DNA from: Variovorax ginsengisoli
GTDB taxonomy: Bacteria; Pseudomonadota; Gammaproteobacteria; Burkholderiales; Burkholderiaceae_C
NCBI RefSeq assembly: GCF_030486595.1
Contig: NZ_JAUJZH010000001.1
Location: 124,001-188,000 of the forward strand
Reading direction: 5' to 3'
DNA length: 64,000 bases
The notes under the pieces are model-generated. The model was given only the letters and a program-made list of their open reading frames with translations. It did no database searches and was not told the origin of the DNA. Each line of letters opens with the position of its first letter. The stretch's first letter is position 1. This document shows, piece after piece, positions 37,397-46,179 of this stretch. The position numbers and the translations under genes are program-made.

Positions 37397-38440
37397 CTAG
37401 GGGGTCGTCATGGTGCGCCGGAACTGGCGCGCCGCAAAGGCCCACACCAGTTTCGAGGCATCGGGCCCGGCCGCGTCGGTGAAGCGCATGCTGGACGCGC
37501 CGCCGCTCCAGGCGTGGCCCAGCCCGGTGATCTCGCACAGGGTCACCACGGCCTGGCCGGCGCGCAGGTAGTCGGTGACCCGCATCGCATGCCGCTTGCC
37601 CCGTTGCAGCGCCCGGGCGGCGCCAGGCCGGCTGCCGGTGGCCACGGCCCAGACCTCGGCGCTGCTGCCGGCGTTGCTCGGGGCCACGACACTGTCGGCG
37701 TCGCCATGCAGAATCAAGAGCGGCGGCAGCGTGCCGAAGACCGCTGCGGCACCCATCGCCTTGCCGACCGCGGTGGCCGGCATCGGCGGCACGTGCCGCC
37801 CGCGCATGGCGCCCAGCGCCGTGGCCGGCGATTTGGCGGCGCCCGGCGCCACGCCCGAATGCATGGCCACCGCCCGGAATCGCAGCGGATAGCGGGTGGC
37901 CAGCAGGGCCGCCATGCTCGCGCCGGCGGACAGGCCTGCAACCGCCACCCGCTCGCGATCGGCCGGATAGAGCAGCAGCACCTGGTCGATCGCGGCCATC
38001 AGTGTCGCGGCCTCGGCATCGGCCTTGCCCGAACGGCGGTCATACCAGTTCCAGCAACCCTGCGCGTTGGCCAGGCGATCCTGCTCCGGGTAGAGGACCA
38101 GGAAGCGCTCGCGGTCCGCCACCCGGTTCATGCGGGTGGCGATCGCGAATTCGCGTCCGGTCTGCGCGCAGCCGTGCAGCATGACCATCAGCGGCAGCTT
38201 CTCGCCCGGCTGGAGCTGGAGCGCGGGCGGCCGATAGAGGTGGAAGGCCCGGGCCCCTGCCGGTCCCAGCGCGGCGCCCGCGATCCAGTCGCCAGGCCCA
38301 GGTGGCGGCTTGAGCTGCTGCGTCGCGGCATCGGCGACCCGCCGAGCAATGCGCTTGCCGTTGCCCAGCGCGACCTTGGTCAACGCCTTCAGGTTGCGCT
38401 CGTAGGCACGCGTCAGGGGGGAAAGGGAGCGGCGGGACAT
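37397..38440 (-). CDS. PHB depolymerase-type esterase
   Basis: The protein has 347 residues and the Esterase_PHB fold. The oxyanion-side motif is LMVMLHGCAQTGREFA; the nucleophile motif is VAVAGLSAGASMAALLA. LILHGDADSVVAPSNA carries the acidic residue and GLGHAWSGG the histidine. Family members cleave poly-3-hydroxybutyrate, feruloyl or acetyl esters. The N-terminus RSLSPLTRAYERNLKAL is polar without a signal peptide, so an intracellular substrate is likely. I chose the ATG at 38440; a GTG four codons earlier is in frame. It is followed by the lipase gene. Confidence 0.88.
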   Translation of the reverse strand: MSRRSLSPLTRAYERNLKALTKVALGNGKRIARRVADAATQQLKPPPGPGDWIAGAALGPAGARAFHLYRPPALQLQPGEKLPLMVMLHGCAQTGREFAIATRMNRVADRERFLVLYPEQDRLANAQGCWNWYDRRSGKADAEAATLMAAIDQVLLLYPADRERVAVAGLSAGASMAALLATRYPLRFRAVAMHSGVAPGAAKSPATALGAMRGRHVPPMPATAVGKAMGAAAVFGTLPPLLILHGDADSVVAPSNAGSSAEVWAVATGSRPGAARALQRGKRHAMRVTDYLRAGQAVVTLCEITGLGHAWSGGASSMRFTDAAGPDASKLVWAFAARQFRRTMTTP

Positions 38441-38499
38441 CGTTGCGGACACGGTAGCAGCTTCGCCCCTGCCCAGCTACCGGCACCGAAAGGAACGGA

Positions 38500-39417
38500 T
38501 CAGTACCTTTCCGGCACGTACATGCTGGCCGGCACCGGATGGCGCAGGTAGTCGGCGTTGCGCACCCGCGCCGGCAGCTCGACCGGCGGATGCGGCACAT
38601 CGTGGTAGGGCATCTGGCCCAGCAGGTGGCTGATGCAGTTCAGGCGCGCCTTCTTCTTGTCGACCGCCTGCACCACCCACCAGGGCGCCTCGGGGATGTG
38701 GGTGCGGTCCAGCATCGTTTCCTTGGCCTTGGTGTACTCCTCCCAGCGGCGGCGCGACTCCAGGTCCATCGGGCTCAGCTTCCACTGCTTCAGCGGGTCG
38801 TGGATGCGGCCGAGGAAGCGCATGTGCTGCTCCTCGTCGGTGATCGAGAACCAGTACTTGATCAGCTTGATGCCCGAGCGCACCAGCATCCGCTCGAAGT
38901 CGGGCACCGTGCGGAAGAACTCCTCGTACTCGTCGTCGGAGCAGAAGCCCATCACCCGCTCGACGCCGGCGCGGTTGTACCAGCTGCGGTCGAACAGCAC
39001 CATCTCGCCGGCCGCCGGCAGGTGCGCCACGTAGCGCTGGAAGTACCACTGGGTGCGCTCGCGGTCGTTCGGCGCCGGCAGCGCCGCCACCCGGACCACG
39101 CGCGGGTTGAGCCGTTGCGTGATGCGCTTGATGACACCGCCCTTGCCGGCCGCGTCGCGCCCCTCGAACAGGATCACGACCTTCTGCTTGCTGTGCTGCA
39201 CCCAGTCCTGCAGCTTCACGAGCTCGCCCTGGAGCCGGAACAGCTCCTTGAAGTAGGCCTGCCGTCCCGCCTTGTCGGTGATGGTTCCCGACTCGAGCTC
39301 GTCGAGGTTGCGGTCCTCGAGCTCGAGCTCGATCTCCTCGTCGTAGCTGTCCACCAGGTCGCGGGCGATGCGTGCCATCAGTTCGTCATGGTCGCCGAGG
39401 GTGCTGGGAAGGGTCAT
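38500..39417 (-). CDS. ppk2: Polyphosphate kinase 2
   Basis: The protein has 305 residues. Walker A is FEGRDAAGKGGVIKRI, Walker B EMVLFDRSWYNRAGVERVM, and the lid and basic region QWYFQRYVAHLP. The length and sequence fit the one-domain PPK2 group that uses polyphosphate to phosphorylate nucleotides (ADP to ATP or GDP to GTP). It is cytoplasmic. The N-terminal 40 residues are strongly acidic (DSYDEEIELELEDRNLDELE). The gene is 60 bases upstream of the esterase gene on the same strand and diverges from the CorA-like gene, so 39418-39566 is a shared promoter region. Confidence 0.92.
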   Translation of the reverse strand: MTLPSTLGDHDELMARIARDLVDSYDEEIELELEDRNLDELESGTITDKAGRQAYFKELFRLQGELVKLQDWVQHSKQKVVILFEGRDAAGKGGVIKRITQRLNPRVVRVAALPAPNDRERTQWYFQRYVAHLPAAGEMVLFDRSWYNRAGVERVMGFCSDDEYEEFFRTVPDFERMLVRSGIKLIKYWFSITDEEQHMRFLGRIHDPLKQWKLSPMDLESRRRWEEYTKAKETMLDRTHIPEAPWWVVQAVDKKKARLNCISHLLGQMPYHDVPHPPVELPARVRNADYLRHPVPASMYVPERY

Positions 39418-39566
39418 GGTCTTCTCTGTGGGAGGCAGGGCAATCCCCCATGCTGCAGCCGCCGGATGACGATTGCGTGACAGAAAGTACGCCAACCCGA
39501 CGCCGTCACATGGCTGACACATGCGGCCCGCACCATCGGCACGACTCCCACCATGCCCCTCGCTCC

Positions 39567-40580
39567 ATGAATTCGATCGCTGGCGCCTACGGCAGCGACG
39601 AAGCCGGCCTGATCTGCGGCTACCTGTTCGATGCCGCCGCCCCCGCCCCGGTCCGCGCGGTCGATTCCGCCCAGGCCGCCGACTGGCTGGCCGCGGGCAC
39701 GCCCCCCGGGGCCTACATGTGGCTGCACTTCAACCTGAGCCATGCCCAGGCCGAGCGCTGGCTGCAGCGCCACGCCGGCCTGTCCGACCTCTTCTTCGAG
39801 ACCCTGAAGGAAGGGCTGCACTCGACCCGCATCGAGCGCGCCGACGACTCGCTGATCGCGGTCATCAACGACGTCCACTTCGAGTTCAGCTTCGAACCCT
39901 CGGACATCTCGACCCTGTGGATCAGCGTCGGCCCGCGGCTGGTCGTCACCGCCCGCACCCAGCCGCTGCGCTCGGTCGACGCGCTGCGCACCGCGGTCAA
40001 GGCCGGCGACGCGCCGCGCTCCAGCACCGAGCTGCTCGAGCACCTGTTGCGGGTGCAGGCCGACGTGCTGGTGCGCATCGTGCGCGGCGTGACCTCCCGC
40101 ATCGACGACATCGAAGATGCGCTGCTGGCCGGCCGGCTCGATCACAAGCGGGCCCGGCTGGGGATGCTGCGGCGGGTGCTGGTGCGCTTGCAGCGCCTGC
40201 TGGCGCCCGAACCGGCGGCGCTGTTCCGGCTGCTGCAGAGCCCGCCCGCCTGGATGAGCGAGCCCGACGCCCAGGAGCTGCGCGGATCGACCGAAGAGTT
40301 CTCGGTCGTCCTGCGCGACATGGGCGCGCTGCAGGAACGCATCAAGCTGCTGCAGGAAGAGATCGCCGACAACGTCAACGAGGACAACAACCGCAGCCTG
40401 TTCGTGCTGACCGTGGTGACCGTGCTGGCCCTGCCGATCAACATCCTGGCCGGCCTGTTCGGCATGAACGTCGGCGGCATCCCGCTGGCGGAGCACAAGC
40501 ACGGCTTCTGGATCGTGGTCGCCATCGTGATGACCTTCACCGCCATCGCCGCCTGGGTCGCGTTCCGGAAAAAGCGCTGA
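39567..40580 (+). CDS. CorA-family divalent metal transporter (ZntB-like)
   Basis: The protein has 337 residues. A large cytoplasmic N-terminal funnel includes MWLHFNLSHAQAERWLQRH and a long helical stalk, then two membrane helices at the C-terminus. The pore signature GMN occurs in LFGMNVGGIPL. The family moves Mg, Co, Ni or Zn; the GMNVGGIP form is more common in ZntB-like members. An in-frame ATG at 39510 would add MADTCGPHHRHDSHHAPRS, a His-rich, potentially metal-binding tail. Neither start has a clear ribosome site; I list the shorter form. Confidence 0.88.
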   Translation: MNSIAGAYGSDEAGLICGYLFDAAAPAPVRAVDSAQAADWLAAGTPPGAYMWLHFNLSHAQAERWLQRHAGLSDLFFETLKEGLHSTRIERADDSLIAVINDVHFEFSFEPSDISTLWISVGPRLVVTARTQPLRSVDALRTAVKAGDAPRSSTELLEHLLRVQADVLVRIVRGVTSRIDDIEDALLAGRLDHKRARLGMLRRVLVRLQRLLAPEPAALFRLLQSPPAWMSEPDAQELRGSTEEFSVVLRDMGALQERIKLLQEEIADNVNEDNNRSLFVLTVVTVLALPINILAGLFGMNVGGIPLAEHKHGFWIVVAIVMTFTAIAAWVAFRKKR

Positions 40581-40626
40581 AACCGACCCCGCCGCAAGCC
40601 ATTCCGAGAAGGAATAAACTCGTGCG

Positions 40627-41481
40627 GTGACCTCCATCCTCAACGCCGACCTTCACTGCCACTCCGTGGTGTCGGACGGCACGCTGACGCCCGAGGCGCT
40701 GGCCGAGCGCGCCGCCGCCAACGGGGTCGAGCTCTGGTCGCTGACCGATCACGACGAGATCGGCGGCCAGCACCGGGCCGCCGCCGCCGCCCGCGAGCGC
40801 GGCATGAAGTACCTCACGGGCACCGAGATCTCGGTCACCTTCGCCGGCGAGACCGTCCACATTGTCGGGCTGGGCTTCGACCCCGACGACGCCGCCATCA
40901 GCCAGGGTCTCTACGACACCCGTGGCGGACGCGGCAAGCGCGCCCAGGAGATGGCCGAAGGCCTGGCAAAGGTCGGCATCCACGGCGCCTACGAGGGCGC
41001 GCTGCGCTTCGTCGGCAACCCCGAACTGATCTCGCGCACCCATTTCGCCCGTTTCCTGGTCGAGGCCGGCCATTGCCGCGACACCGCCGAGGTGTTCCGC
41101 AAGTTCCTGACCGAAGGCAAGCCGGGCTACGTGCCGCACCGCTGGGCCACGCTCAAGGATGCCGTGCAGTGGATCACCGCGGCCAAGGGCATGGCCGTGA
41201 TCGCCCATCCCGGCCGCTACAAGTTCACGGCCAACGAGGAATACGCCCTGTTCGTCGAGTTCAAGGCTCATGGCGGCCAGGCGATCGAGGTGGTCACCGG
41301 CAGCCACACGCCGGCCGAGTACGTCGAGTACGCCGACAAGGCGCTCGAGTTCGACTTCGCCGCCTCGCGAGGCAGCGATTTCCACAGCCCCGACGAAAGC
41401 CATTGCGACCTCGGCAAGCTGCCGCCGCTGCCCGGCAAGCTGACGCCGGTCTGGGACTTGCTGGCCCACCGCATCCAGTGA
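40627..41481 (+). CDS. PHP-domain phosphoesterase (nucleoside bisphosphatase/RNase AM type)
   Basis: The protein has 284 residues. All PHP metal motifs are present: DLHCHSVVSDG, LTDHDE, GTEIS, AVIAHPGRY and GSDFHS. E. coli relatives (YciV/TrpH) remove phosphate from 3',5'-nucleoside bisphosphates and trim 5' ends of rRNA. A GTG start at 40627 is used. The stop overlaps the start of the EamA exporter gene by one base. In related genomes this gene often precedes yciO, the M50 protease gene and trpS, as it does here apart from the inserted exporter. Confidence 0.92.
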   Translation: MTSILNADLHCHSVVSDGTLTPEALAERAAANGVELWSLTDHDEIGGQHRAAAAARERGMKYLTGTEISVTFAGETVHIVGLGFDPDDAAISQGLYDTRGGRGKRAQEMAEGLAKVGIHGAYEGALRFVGNPELISRTHFARFLVEAGHCRDTAEVFRKFLTEGKPGYVPHRWATLKDAVQWITAAKGMAVIAHPGRYKFTANEEYALFVEFKAHGGQAIEVVTGSHTPAEYVEYADKALEFDFAASRGSDFHSPDESHCDLGKLPPLPGKLTPVWDLLAHRIQ

Positions 41482-42416
41482 TGGCGTCGGCGAGCGAGGC
41501 CACCGCCGGCAGGAGCACGCGCGACCTGGAATCCGAGCGGATCCTGGCCGGCATCGGGCTGGTGCTGCTCGCGGTCGCCTGCTTCGCCACGCTGGACACC
41601 GCCACCAAGCTGTCGACCGCGGCGGTGCCGATCCTGATGGGCGTCTGGGTCCGGTACATGTTCCAGGCGGTGGCGACCACGCTGGTGCTGCTGCCGCGCC
41701 ACGGCACGGCGCTGCTGCGCACCCGCCATCCGCGCTACCAGCTGCTGCGCGGCGCCCTGCTGCTCGCCTCGAGCACGCTGGCCTTCTTCAGCCTGCGCTA
41801 CATGCCGCTGGCCGAGTTCACCTCGATCGTGCTGATTGCGCCGCTGGTGATCACGCTGCTGGCCGCCACCACGCTCAAGGAGCACGTGTCGCCCCTGCGC
41901 TGGACGCTGGTCGCGGGCGGCTTCGCGGGCACGCTGGTGATCCTGCGCCCGGGTGGAGAAGCCTTCAGCTGGGCCATGTTCCTGCCGATCGGGCTGGTGC
42001 TGACCAACGCCTGGTTCCAGGTGCTGACCAGCAAGCTGGCGCAGACCGAGAACCCGCTCACGATGCACTTCTATACCGGCTGGGTGGGCGCGCTGCTGGC
42101 GTCGTTCGCAGTGCCTTTCGTCTGGACCGCGCTGCCCTCCTGGCACTGGTGGGGCCTGCTGTGCCTGATGGGCTTCATGGGCACGGTCGGCCATTTCATC
42201 CTGATCCTGGCCTACCAGCGCGCCCCCGCCTCCACGCTCACACCCTATCTCTATGCCCAGATCGCCTTCGCGATGCTGGGCGGCTGGGTCATGTTCTCCT
42301 ATGTGCCGGACCGCATTTCGCTGATCGGCATGAGCCTGATCGCAGTCTGCGGGGCGGCCGGCGCCTGGCTCACCGTCCGCGAACGCCGGGTGCCCATCGA
42401 GCCCGCCGAATCATGA
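41481..42416 (+). CDS. DMT-superfamily transporter, EamA type
   Basis: The protein has 311 residues and ten predicted membrane segments in two EamA repeats. Typical parts are FFSLRYMPLAEFTSIVLIAPLV in the first half and AYQRAPASTLTPYLYAQIAFAMLGGW in the second. It probably exports a small metabolite or amino acid; the substrate is not readable. The first 25 residues are polar. The ATG at 41481 overlaps the stop of the PHP gene, so translation is probably coupled. The gap to the yciO gene is 88 bases. Confidence 0.9.
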   Translation: MASASEATAGRSTRDLESERILAGIGLVLLAVACFATLDTATKLSTAAVPILMGVWVRYMFQAVATTLVLLPRHGTALLRTRHPRYQLLRGALLLASSTLAFFSLRYMPLAEFTSIVLIAPLVITLLAATTLKEHVSPLRWTLVAGGFAGTLVILRPGGEAFSWAMFLPIGLVLTNAWFQVLTSKLAQTENPLTMHFYTGWVGALLASFAVPFVWTALPSWHWWGLLCLMGFMGTVGHFILILAYQRAPASTLTPYLYAQIAFAMLGGWVMFSYVPDRISLIGMSLIAVCGAAGAWLTVRERRVPIEPAES

Positions 42417-42504
42417 GCCGCCGGGCCGCTCCCAAGGCGAATACCGAAGCGCTGCTGCGCGAAGGTTCACCAGTGCCCCGCCGCCAGGCGGCAGAATCGA
42501 CCCC

Positions 42505-43140
42505 ATGGCCCAGTTCTTCGAAGTCCACCCCGACAACCCCCAGCAGCGCCTGCTGAAACAGGCCGCCGCCCTGCTGGCGCGCGGCGAGATCGTCGCCGTA
42601 CCCACCGATTCCAGCTACGCGCTGGCCTGCCACCTCGACGACAAGGACGCGGTCGACCAGCTGCGCCGGATCCGCCAGGTCGACGACAAGCATCACCTGA
42701 CGCTGATCTGCCGCGACCTGAGCGAGCTGTCCAACTACGCCCGGGTCGACAACAAGCAGTACCGGCTGCTGAAGGCGGCCACGCCAGGCCCCTACACCTT
42801 CCTGCTCGAGGCGACCAAGGAGGTGCCGCGCCGGGTCAGCCATCCGCAGCGCAAGACCATCGGCCTGCGGGTGCCCGACCACCGGGTGCTGCTCGAACTC
42901 CTGACCCTGCACGGCGAGCCGCTGCTGGCGACCACGCTGATCCCGCCCGGCGAGACCGAGGCCATGAACGACCCGACCCAGATCCGCGAGCGCTTCGAGA
43001 AACAGATCGGCGGCGTGATCGATGCCGGCGCCTGTCCCTCCGAGCCGACCACCGTGGTCGACCTCACGCCCATGGGCACGGGCGGTGAACCGCTGCTGGT
43101 GCGGCAGGGGCGCGGCGCGCTGGCCGTGCTGGGCTTGTGA
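42505..43140 (+). CDS. YciO/Sua5/YrdC-family protein (L-threonylcarbamoyladenylate synthase-like)
   Basis: The protein has 211 residues. The core reads GEIVAVPTDSSYALACHLDDKDAVDQLRRIR, with HHLTLICRDLSELSNYA and ATPGPYTFLLEATKEVPRR. This RNA- and nucleotide-binding fold makes the t6A precursor in TsaC/Sua5. The YciO subgroup, to which the PTDSSYAL variant and length point, may have a weaker or different role. It is cytoplasmic. It stands 41 bases before the site-2 protease gene in the same direction. Confidence 0.88.
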   Translation: MAQFFEVHPDNPQQRLLKQAAALLARGEIVAVPTDSSYALACHLDDKDAVDQLRRIRQVDDKHHLTLICRDLSELSNYARVDNKQYRLLKAATPGPYTFLLEATKEVPRRVSHPQRKTIGLRVPDHRVLLELLTLHGEPLLATTLIPPGETEAMNDPTQIRERFEKQIGGVIDAGACPSEPTTVVDLTPMGTGGEPLLVRQGRGALAVLGL

Positions 43141-43181
43141 GTCCCGCAAGGGACATCCGGACCGTCTGAGACAATCCGGCG

Positions 43182-43853
43182 GTGGATATTTCAAATCTCA
43201 TCCAAACCGTCCTGATCTACGCCTTGCCGGTGGTCTTCGCGATCACCATCCACGAAGCCGCCCATGGCTACGTGGCGAGGTATTTCGGCGACAACACGGC
43301 CTTCGTGATGGGCCGGGTCACGCTCAACCCGATCAAGCACATCGACCCCGTCGGCACCATCCTGATGCCGCTGCTGCTGTATTTCGCCACTTCGGGCGCC
43401 TTCCTGTTCGGCTACGCCAAGCCGGTCCCGGTCAATTTCAACCGCCTGCGCCATCCCAAGCGCGACATGGTCTGGGTCGCGCTGGCCGGCCCGGCCTCCA
43501 ACTTCTTCCAGGCCATTCTCTGGGCGCTGTTCCTGGTCGGCCTGGTCGGCGCCGGCATCAATGAAACCTTTTTCATCAAGATGGCCCAGGGCGGCGTGCT
43601 GGTCAATCTCGTGATGTGGGCCTTCAACCTGTTCCCGCTGCCGCCGCTCGACGGCGGCCGCGTGCTGGCCGGCCTGCTGCCGCGCGGCCGCCCCCAGGAG
43701 TTCCTGGCCCGCATCGAGCCCTTCGGCTTTTTCATCGTGATGGGCCTGGTCATCGCCGGCGTCGTCAGCACCTGGTGGCTGAGCCCGCTGATGGCCTTCG
43801 GCTACCAGGCCATCTCGCTGCTCCTGAGCCCGCTCACCGCCCTCATCCGCTGA
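43182..43853 (+). CDS. Site-2 protease family protein (peptidase M50)
   Basis: The inner-membrane protein has 223 residues and about five helices. The zinc motif HEAAH lies in the first helices (FAITIHEAAHGYVARYFGDN). The third ligand motif is NLFPLPPLDGGRVLAGLLP, the LDG of M50 enzymes. It cuts substrates within the membrane, and in some bacteria frees sigma factors from anti-sigma anchors; no target is identified here. A GTG start is used at 43182. Seven bases separate it from trpS, so they are co-transcribed. Confidence 0.92.
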   Translation: MDISNLIQTVLIYALPVVFAITIHEAAHGYVARYFGDNTAFVMGRVTLNPIKHIDPVGTILMPLLLYFATSGAFLFGYAKPVPVNFNRLRHPKRDMVWVALAGPASNFFQAILWALFLVGLVGAGINETFFIKMAQGGVLVNLVMWAFNLFPLPPLDGGRVLAGLLPRGRPQEFLARIEPFGFFIVMGLVIAGVVSTWWLSPLMAFGYQAISLLLSPLTALIR

Positions 43854-43860
43854 ACCTCCC

Positions 43861-45186
43861 ATGGCCCTGCTTCCCGACACTCCCATCCGCTACCTGACCG
43901 GCATCACCCCCAGCGGCACGCCGCACCTGGGCAACTACGTCGGTTCGATTCGCCATTCGGTGCGCTTCAGCCGGCGCGACGACGTCCAGAGCTTCTACTT
44001 CCTGGCCGACTACCACGCGCTGATCAAGACCGACGAACCGGCACGCATCCAGCGCTCGACGCTCGAAATCGCCGCGAGCTGGCTGGCCTGCGGGCTCGAT
44101 CCGGAGCGCGTCACCTTCTACCGCCAGTCCGACATTCCCGAAATCCCCGAGCTGACCTGGTTCCTGACCTGCGTCACCGGCAAGGGCCTGCTCAACCGCG
44201 CCCATGCCTACAAGGCGCAGGTCGACAAGAACGCCGCCCGCGGCGAGGACCCGGACGCCGATGTCAGCGCCGGCCTGTTCATGTACCCGGTGCTGATGGG
44301 CGCCGACATCCTGATGTTCAACGCCCACAAGGTGCCGGTGGGCCGCGACCAGGTGCAGCACATCGAGATGGCGCGCGACATGGCGCAGCATTTCAACCAT
44401 CTCTACGGCGAGCACTTCACGCTGCCCGGGGCAGAGATCGACGACTCGGTGGCGACCTTGCCCGGCCTCGACGGCCGCAAGATGAGCAAGAGCTACGACA
44501 ACACGATCCCGCTGTTCACGCCGCGCGCCCAGCTGCAGAAGCTGATCAACGGCATCGTGACCGATTCGCGCGCGCCGGGCGAACCCAAGGAGACCGAGGG
44601 CTCGGCGCTGTTCCAGATCTACCAGGCCTTCGCCGACGACGAGGAGACCGAGAGCCTGCGCCAGGCCTTCGCCGCCGGCATCGCCTGGGGCGACGCCAAG
44701 CAGCTGCTGTTCGAACGCATCGACCGCGAAGTCGCGCCGATGCGGGCCCATTACGACGCCCTGCTCAACGACCCGGCCCAGATCGAGCGGATCTTGCGCG
44801 CCGGAGCCGAGAAGGCGCGCGCGCTGTCGCGGCCCTTCATGGAGGGCGTGCGCCACGCGGTCGGCCTGCGCAACCTGGCCAGCCACGATCCGGCGGTGGC
44901 CCGCAAGGCGGCCAAGGTGGCGCGGCCTAGCTTCAAGCAATACCGCGACAGTGACGGCCTTTTCTATTTCAAGTTGCTCGACGCCAGTGGGGTCCAACTG
45001 GTACAAAGCCGGGGGTTCGCGTCGCCGCAGGAGGCGGGCCGCGCCATCGGCACCTTGCGCCAGCAGCGCGCGGACGGCCTGGCGCAGCTCGCCGCGCAGC
45101 TTGAGCCACTGGACAACGAGAGTATGCGTGCGGCTTCGGCCGCACTGGAGGCGCTTGCTGCAGCCGATGCGGCGAGCGAGGGTTGA
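43861..45186 (+). CDS. trpS: Tryptophanyl-tRNA synthetase
   Basis: This class I synthetase has 441 residues. The HIGH-type motif is TPSGTPHLGNYVG and the KMSKS loop is GRKMSKSYDN. It is about 100 residues longer than the compact bacterial form, with a C-terminal addition (about 345-441) containing KVARPSFKQYRDSDGLFYFKL; longer forms are known in betaproteobacteria. It charges tRNA-Trp. The gene is at the end of the PHP-to-trpS run; the response regulator gene starts 60 bases later. Confidence 0.96.
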   Translation: MALLPDTPIRYLTGITPSGTPHLGNYVGSIRHSVRFSRRDDVQSFYFLADYHALIKTDEPARIQRSTLEIAASWLACGLDPERVTFYRQSDIPEIPELTWFLTCVTGKGLLNRAHAYKAQVDKNAARGEDPDADVSAGLFMYPVLMGADILMFNAHKVPVGRDQVQHIEMARDMAQHFNHLYGEHFTLPGAEIDDSVATLPGLDGRKMSKSYDNTIPLFTPRAQLQKLINGIVTDSRAPGEPKETEGSALFQIYQAFADDEETESLRQAFAAGIAWGDAKQLLFERIDREVAPMRAHYDALLNDPAQIERILRAGAEKARALSRPFMEGVRHAVGLRNLASHDPAVARKAAKVARPSFKQYRDSDGLFYFKLLDASGVQLVQSRGFASPQEAGRAIGTLRQQRADGLAQLAAQLEPLDNESMRAASAALEALAAADAASEG

Positions 45187-45246
45187 AGTGAGTCAATTTC
45201 CCGCGGCGATGGGCAGCGCCCGACCCGCGGACACTGCGAGTAAATC

Positions 45247-45843
45247 ATGAGTATCTATGTCATTGACGACCACCCCCTGATGCGCGACGCGATCGTGATG
45301 GTGCTGCGGCGCCTGCGGCCGGCCGAGAACATCGTCGAACTCGAGCGCCTCGACAAGCTGGCAGCGGCCGTCAAGCAGCACGGGGCACCCGGCCTGTTCT
45401 GCCTCGACCTCAAGCTGCCGGACACCACCGGCGTCTCGGGCGTCGTGGCGGTCAAGCTGGCCTACCCGGACGTGCCGATCGCGGTCTATTCCGCCTCGCC
45501 CTCGGCCGACATGGAAGAAGCCTGCATCGAGGCCGGCGCCGACACCTACATCGAGAAATCGGCCAGCTCGGCCGAACTCACCGCCGCGCTGCGCGGCCTG
45601 CTGATGGCCGACACCGACGCCGAAGAGCCGGTGGCCGCCGCCAACAGCAAGCTGTCGAAGCGCCAGACCCAGCTGATCGCCATGCTCGACCAGGGCATGA
45701 GCAACCGCGACATCGCCACCGAGCTCGACATCAGCGAGCACACGGTGAAGGTGCACCTGTGGCGCCTGTTCCGTCGCCTCGGCGTGAAGAGCCGCACGCA
45801 GGCGCTGCACCACGCCCGCACCAACGGGCTTCTGTCGGGTTAA
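45247..45843 (+). CDS. Response regulator, NarL/FixJ family
   Basis: The protein has 198 residues. The receiver domain (about 1-115) has the acidic pair Asp7/Asp8, the phosphoacceptor Asp54 in FCLDLKLPD and Lys in YIEKSAS. The C-terminal LuxR-type helix-turn-helix reads LDQGMSNRDIATELDISEHTVKVHLWRLFRR. It should bind DNA when phosphorylated. The probable partner kinase is encoded convergently at 46174-47610, with tandem repeats between. No strong ribosome site precedes the ATG; 60 bases separate it from trpS. Confidence 0.92.
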   Translation: MSIYVIDDHPLMRDAIVMVLRRLRPAENIVELERLDKLAAAVKQHGAPGLFCLDLKLPDTTGVSGVVAVKLAYPDVPIAVYSASPSADMEEACIEAGADTYIEKSASSAELTAALRGLLMADTDAEEPVAAANSKLSKRQTQLIAMLDQGMSNRDIATELDISEHTVKVHLWRLFRRLGVKSRTQALHHARTNGLLSG

Positions 45844-46179
45844 CCAGCCCCCACGCTCCTCACTGCGTGTGTCGCTGCCCCCCGAGGGGGCGCAGGCCGC
45901 CTTGGGGCGGCCCGGCGTCGGCCCAAACCAGCCCCCACGCTCCTCACTGCGTGTGTCGCTGCCCCCCGAGGGGGCGCAGGCCGCCTTGGGGCGGCCCGGC
46001 GTCGGCCTAACCCAGCCCCCACGCTCCTCACTGCGTGTGTCGCTGCCCCCCGAGGGGGCGCAGGCCGCCTTGGGGCGGCCCGGCATCGGCCTAACCAGCC
46101 CCCACGCTCCTCACTGCGTGTGTCGCTGCCCCCCGAGGGGGCGCAGGCCGCCTTGGGGCGGCCCGGCGTCGGCCTAACC
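45844..46179. repeat. Four tandem copies of an 83-84-bp hairpin-forming unit
   Basis: Copies start at 45844, 45928, 46012 and 46095 and are nearly identical. Differences are confined mostly to the last ten bases (GCCCAAA, GCCTAAC, and GCATCGG in the third). Each holds CCCCCCGAGGGGG and GCCGCCTTGGGGCGGC, two short palindromes. The block begins directly after the response regulator stop and ends over the stop codon of the convergent kinase gene. It fills the whole 330-base gap. The frames through it are shadows. A bidirectional terminator-like role is possible. Confidence 0.9.

Noticed and set aside
45844..46179. CRISPR array
   Set aside because: The units are head-to-tail 84-bp copies with no unique spacers and no cas genes nearby.
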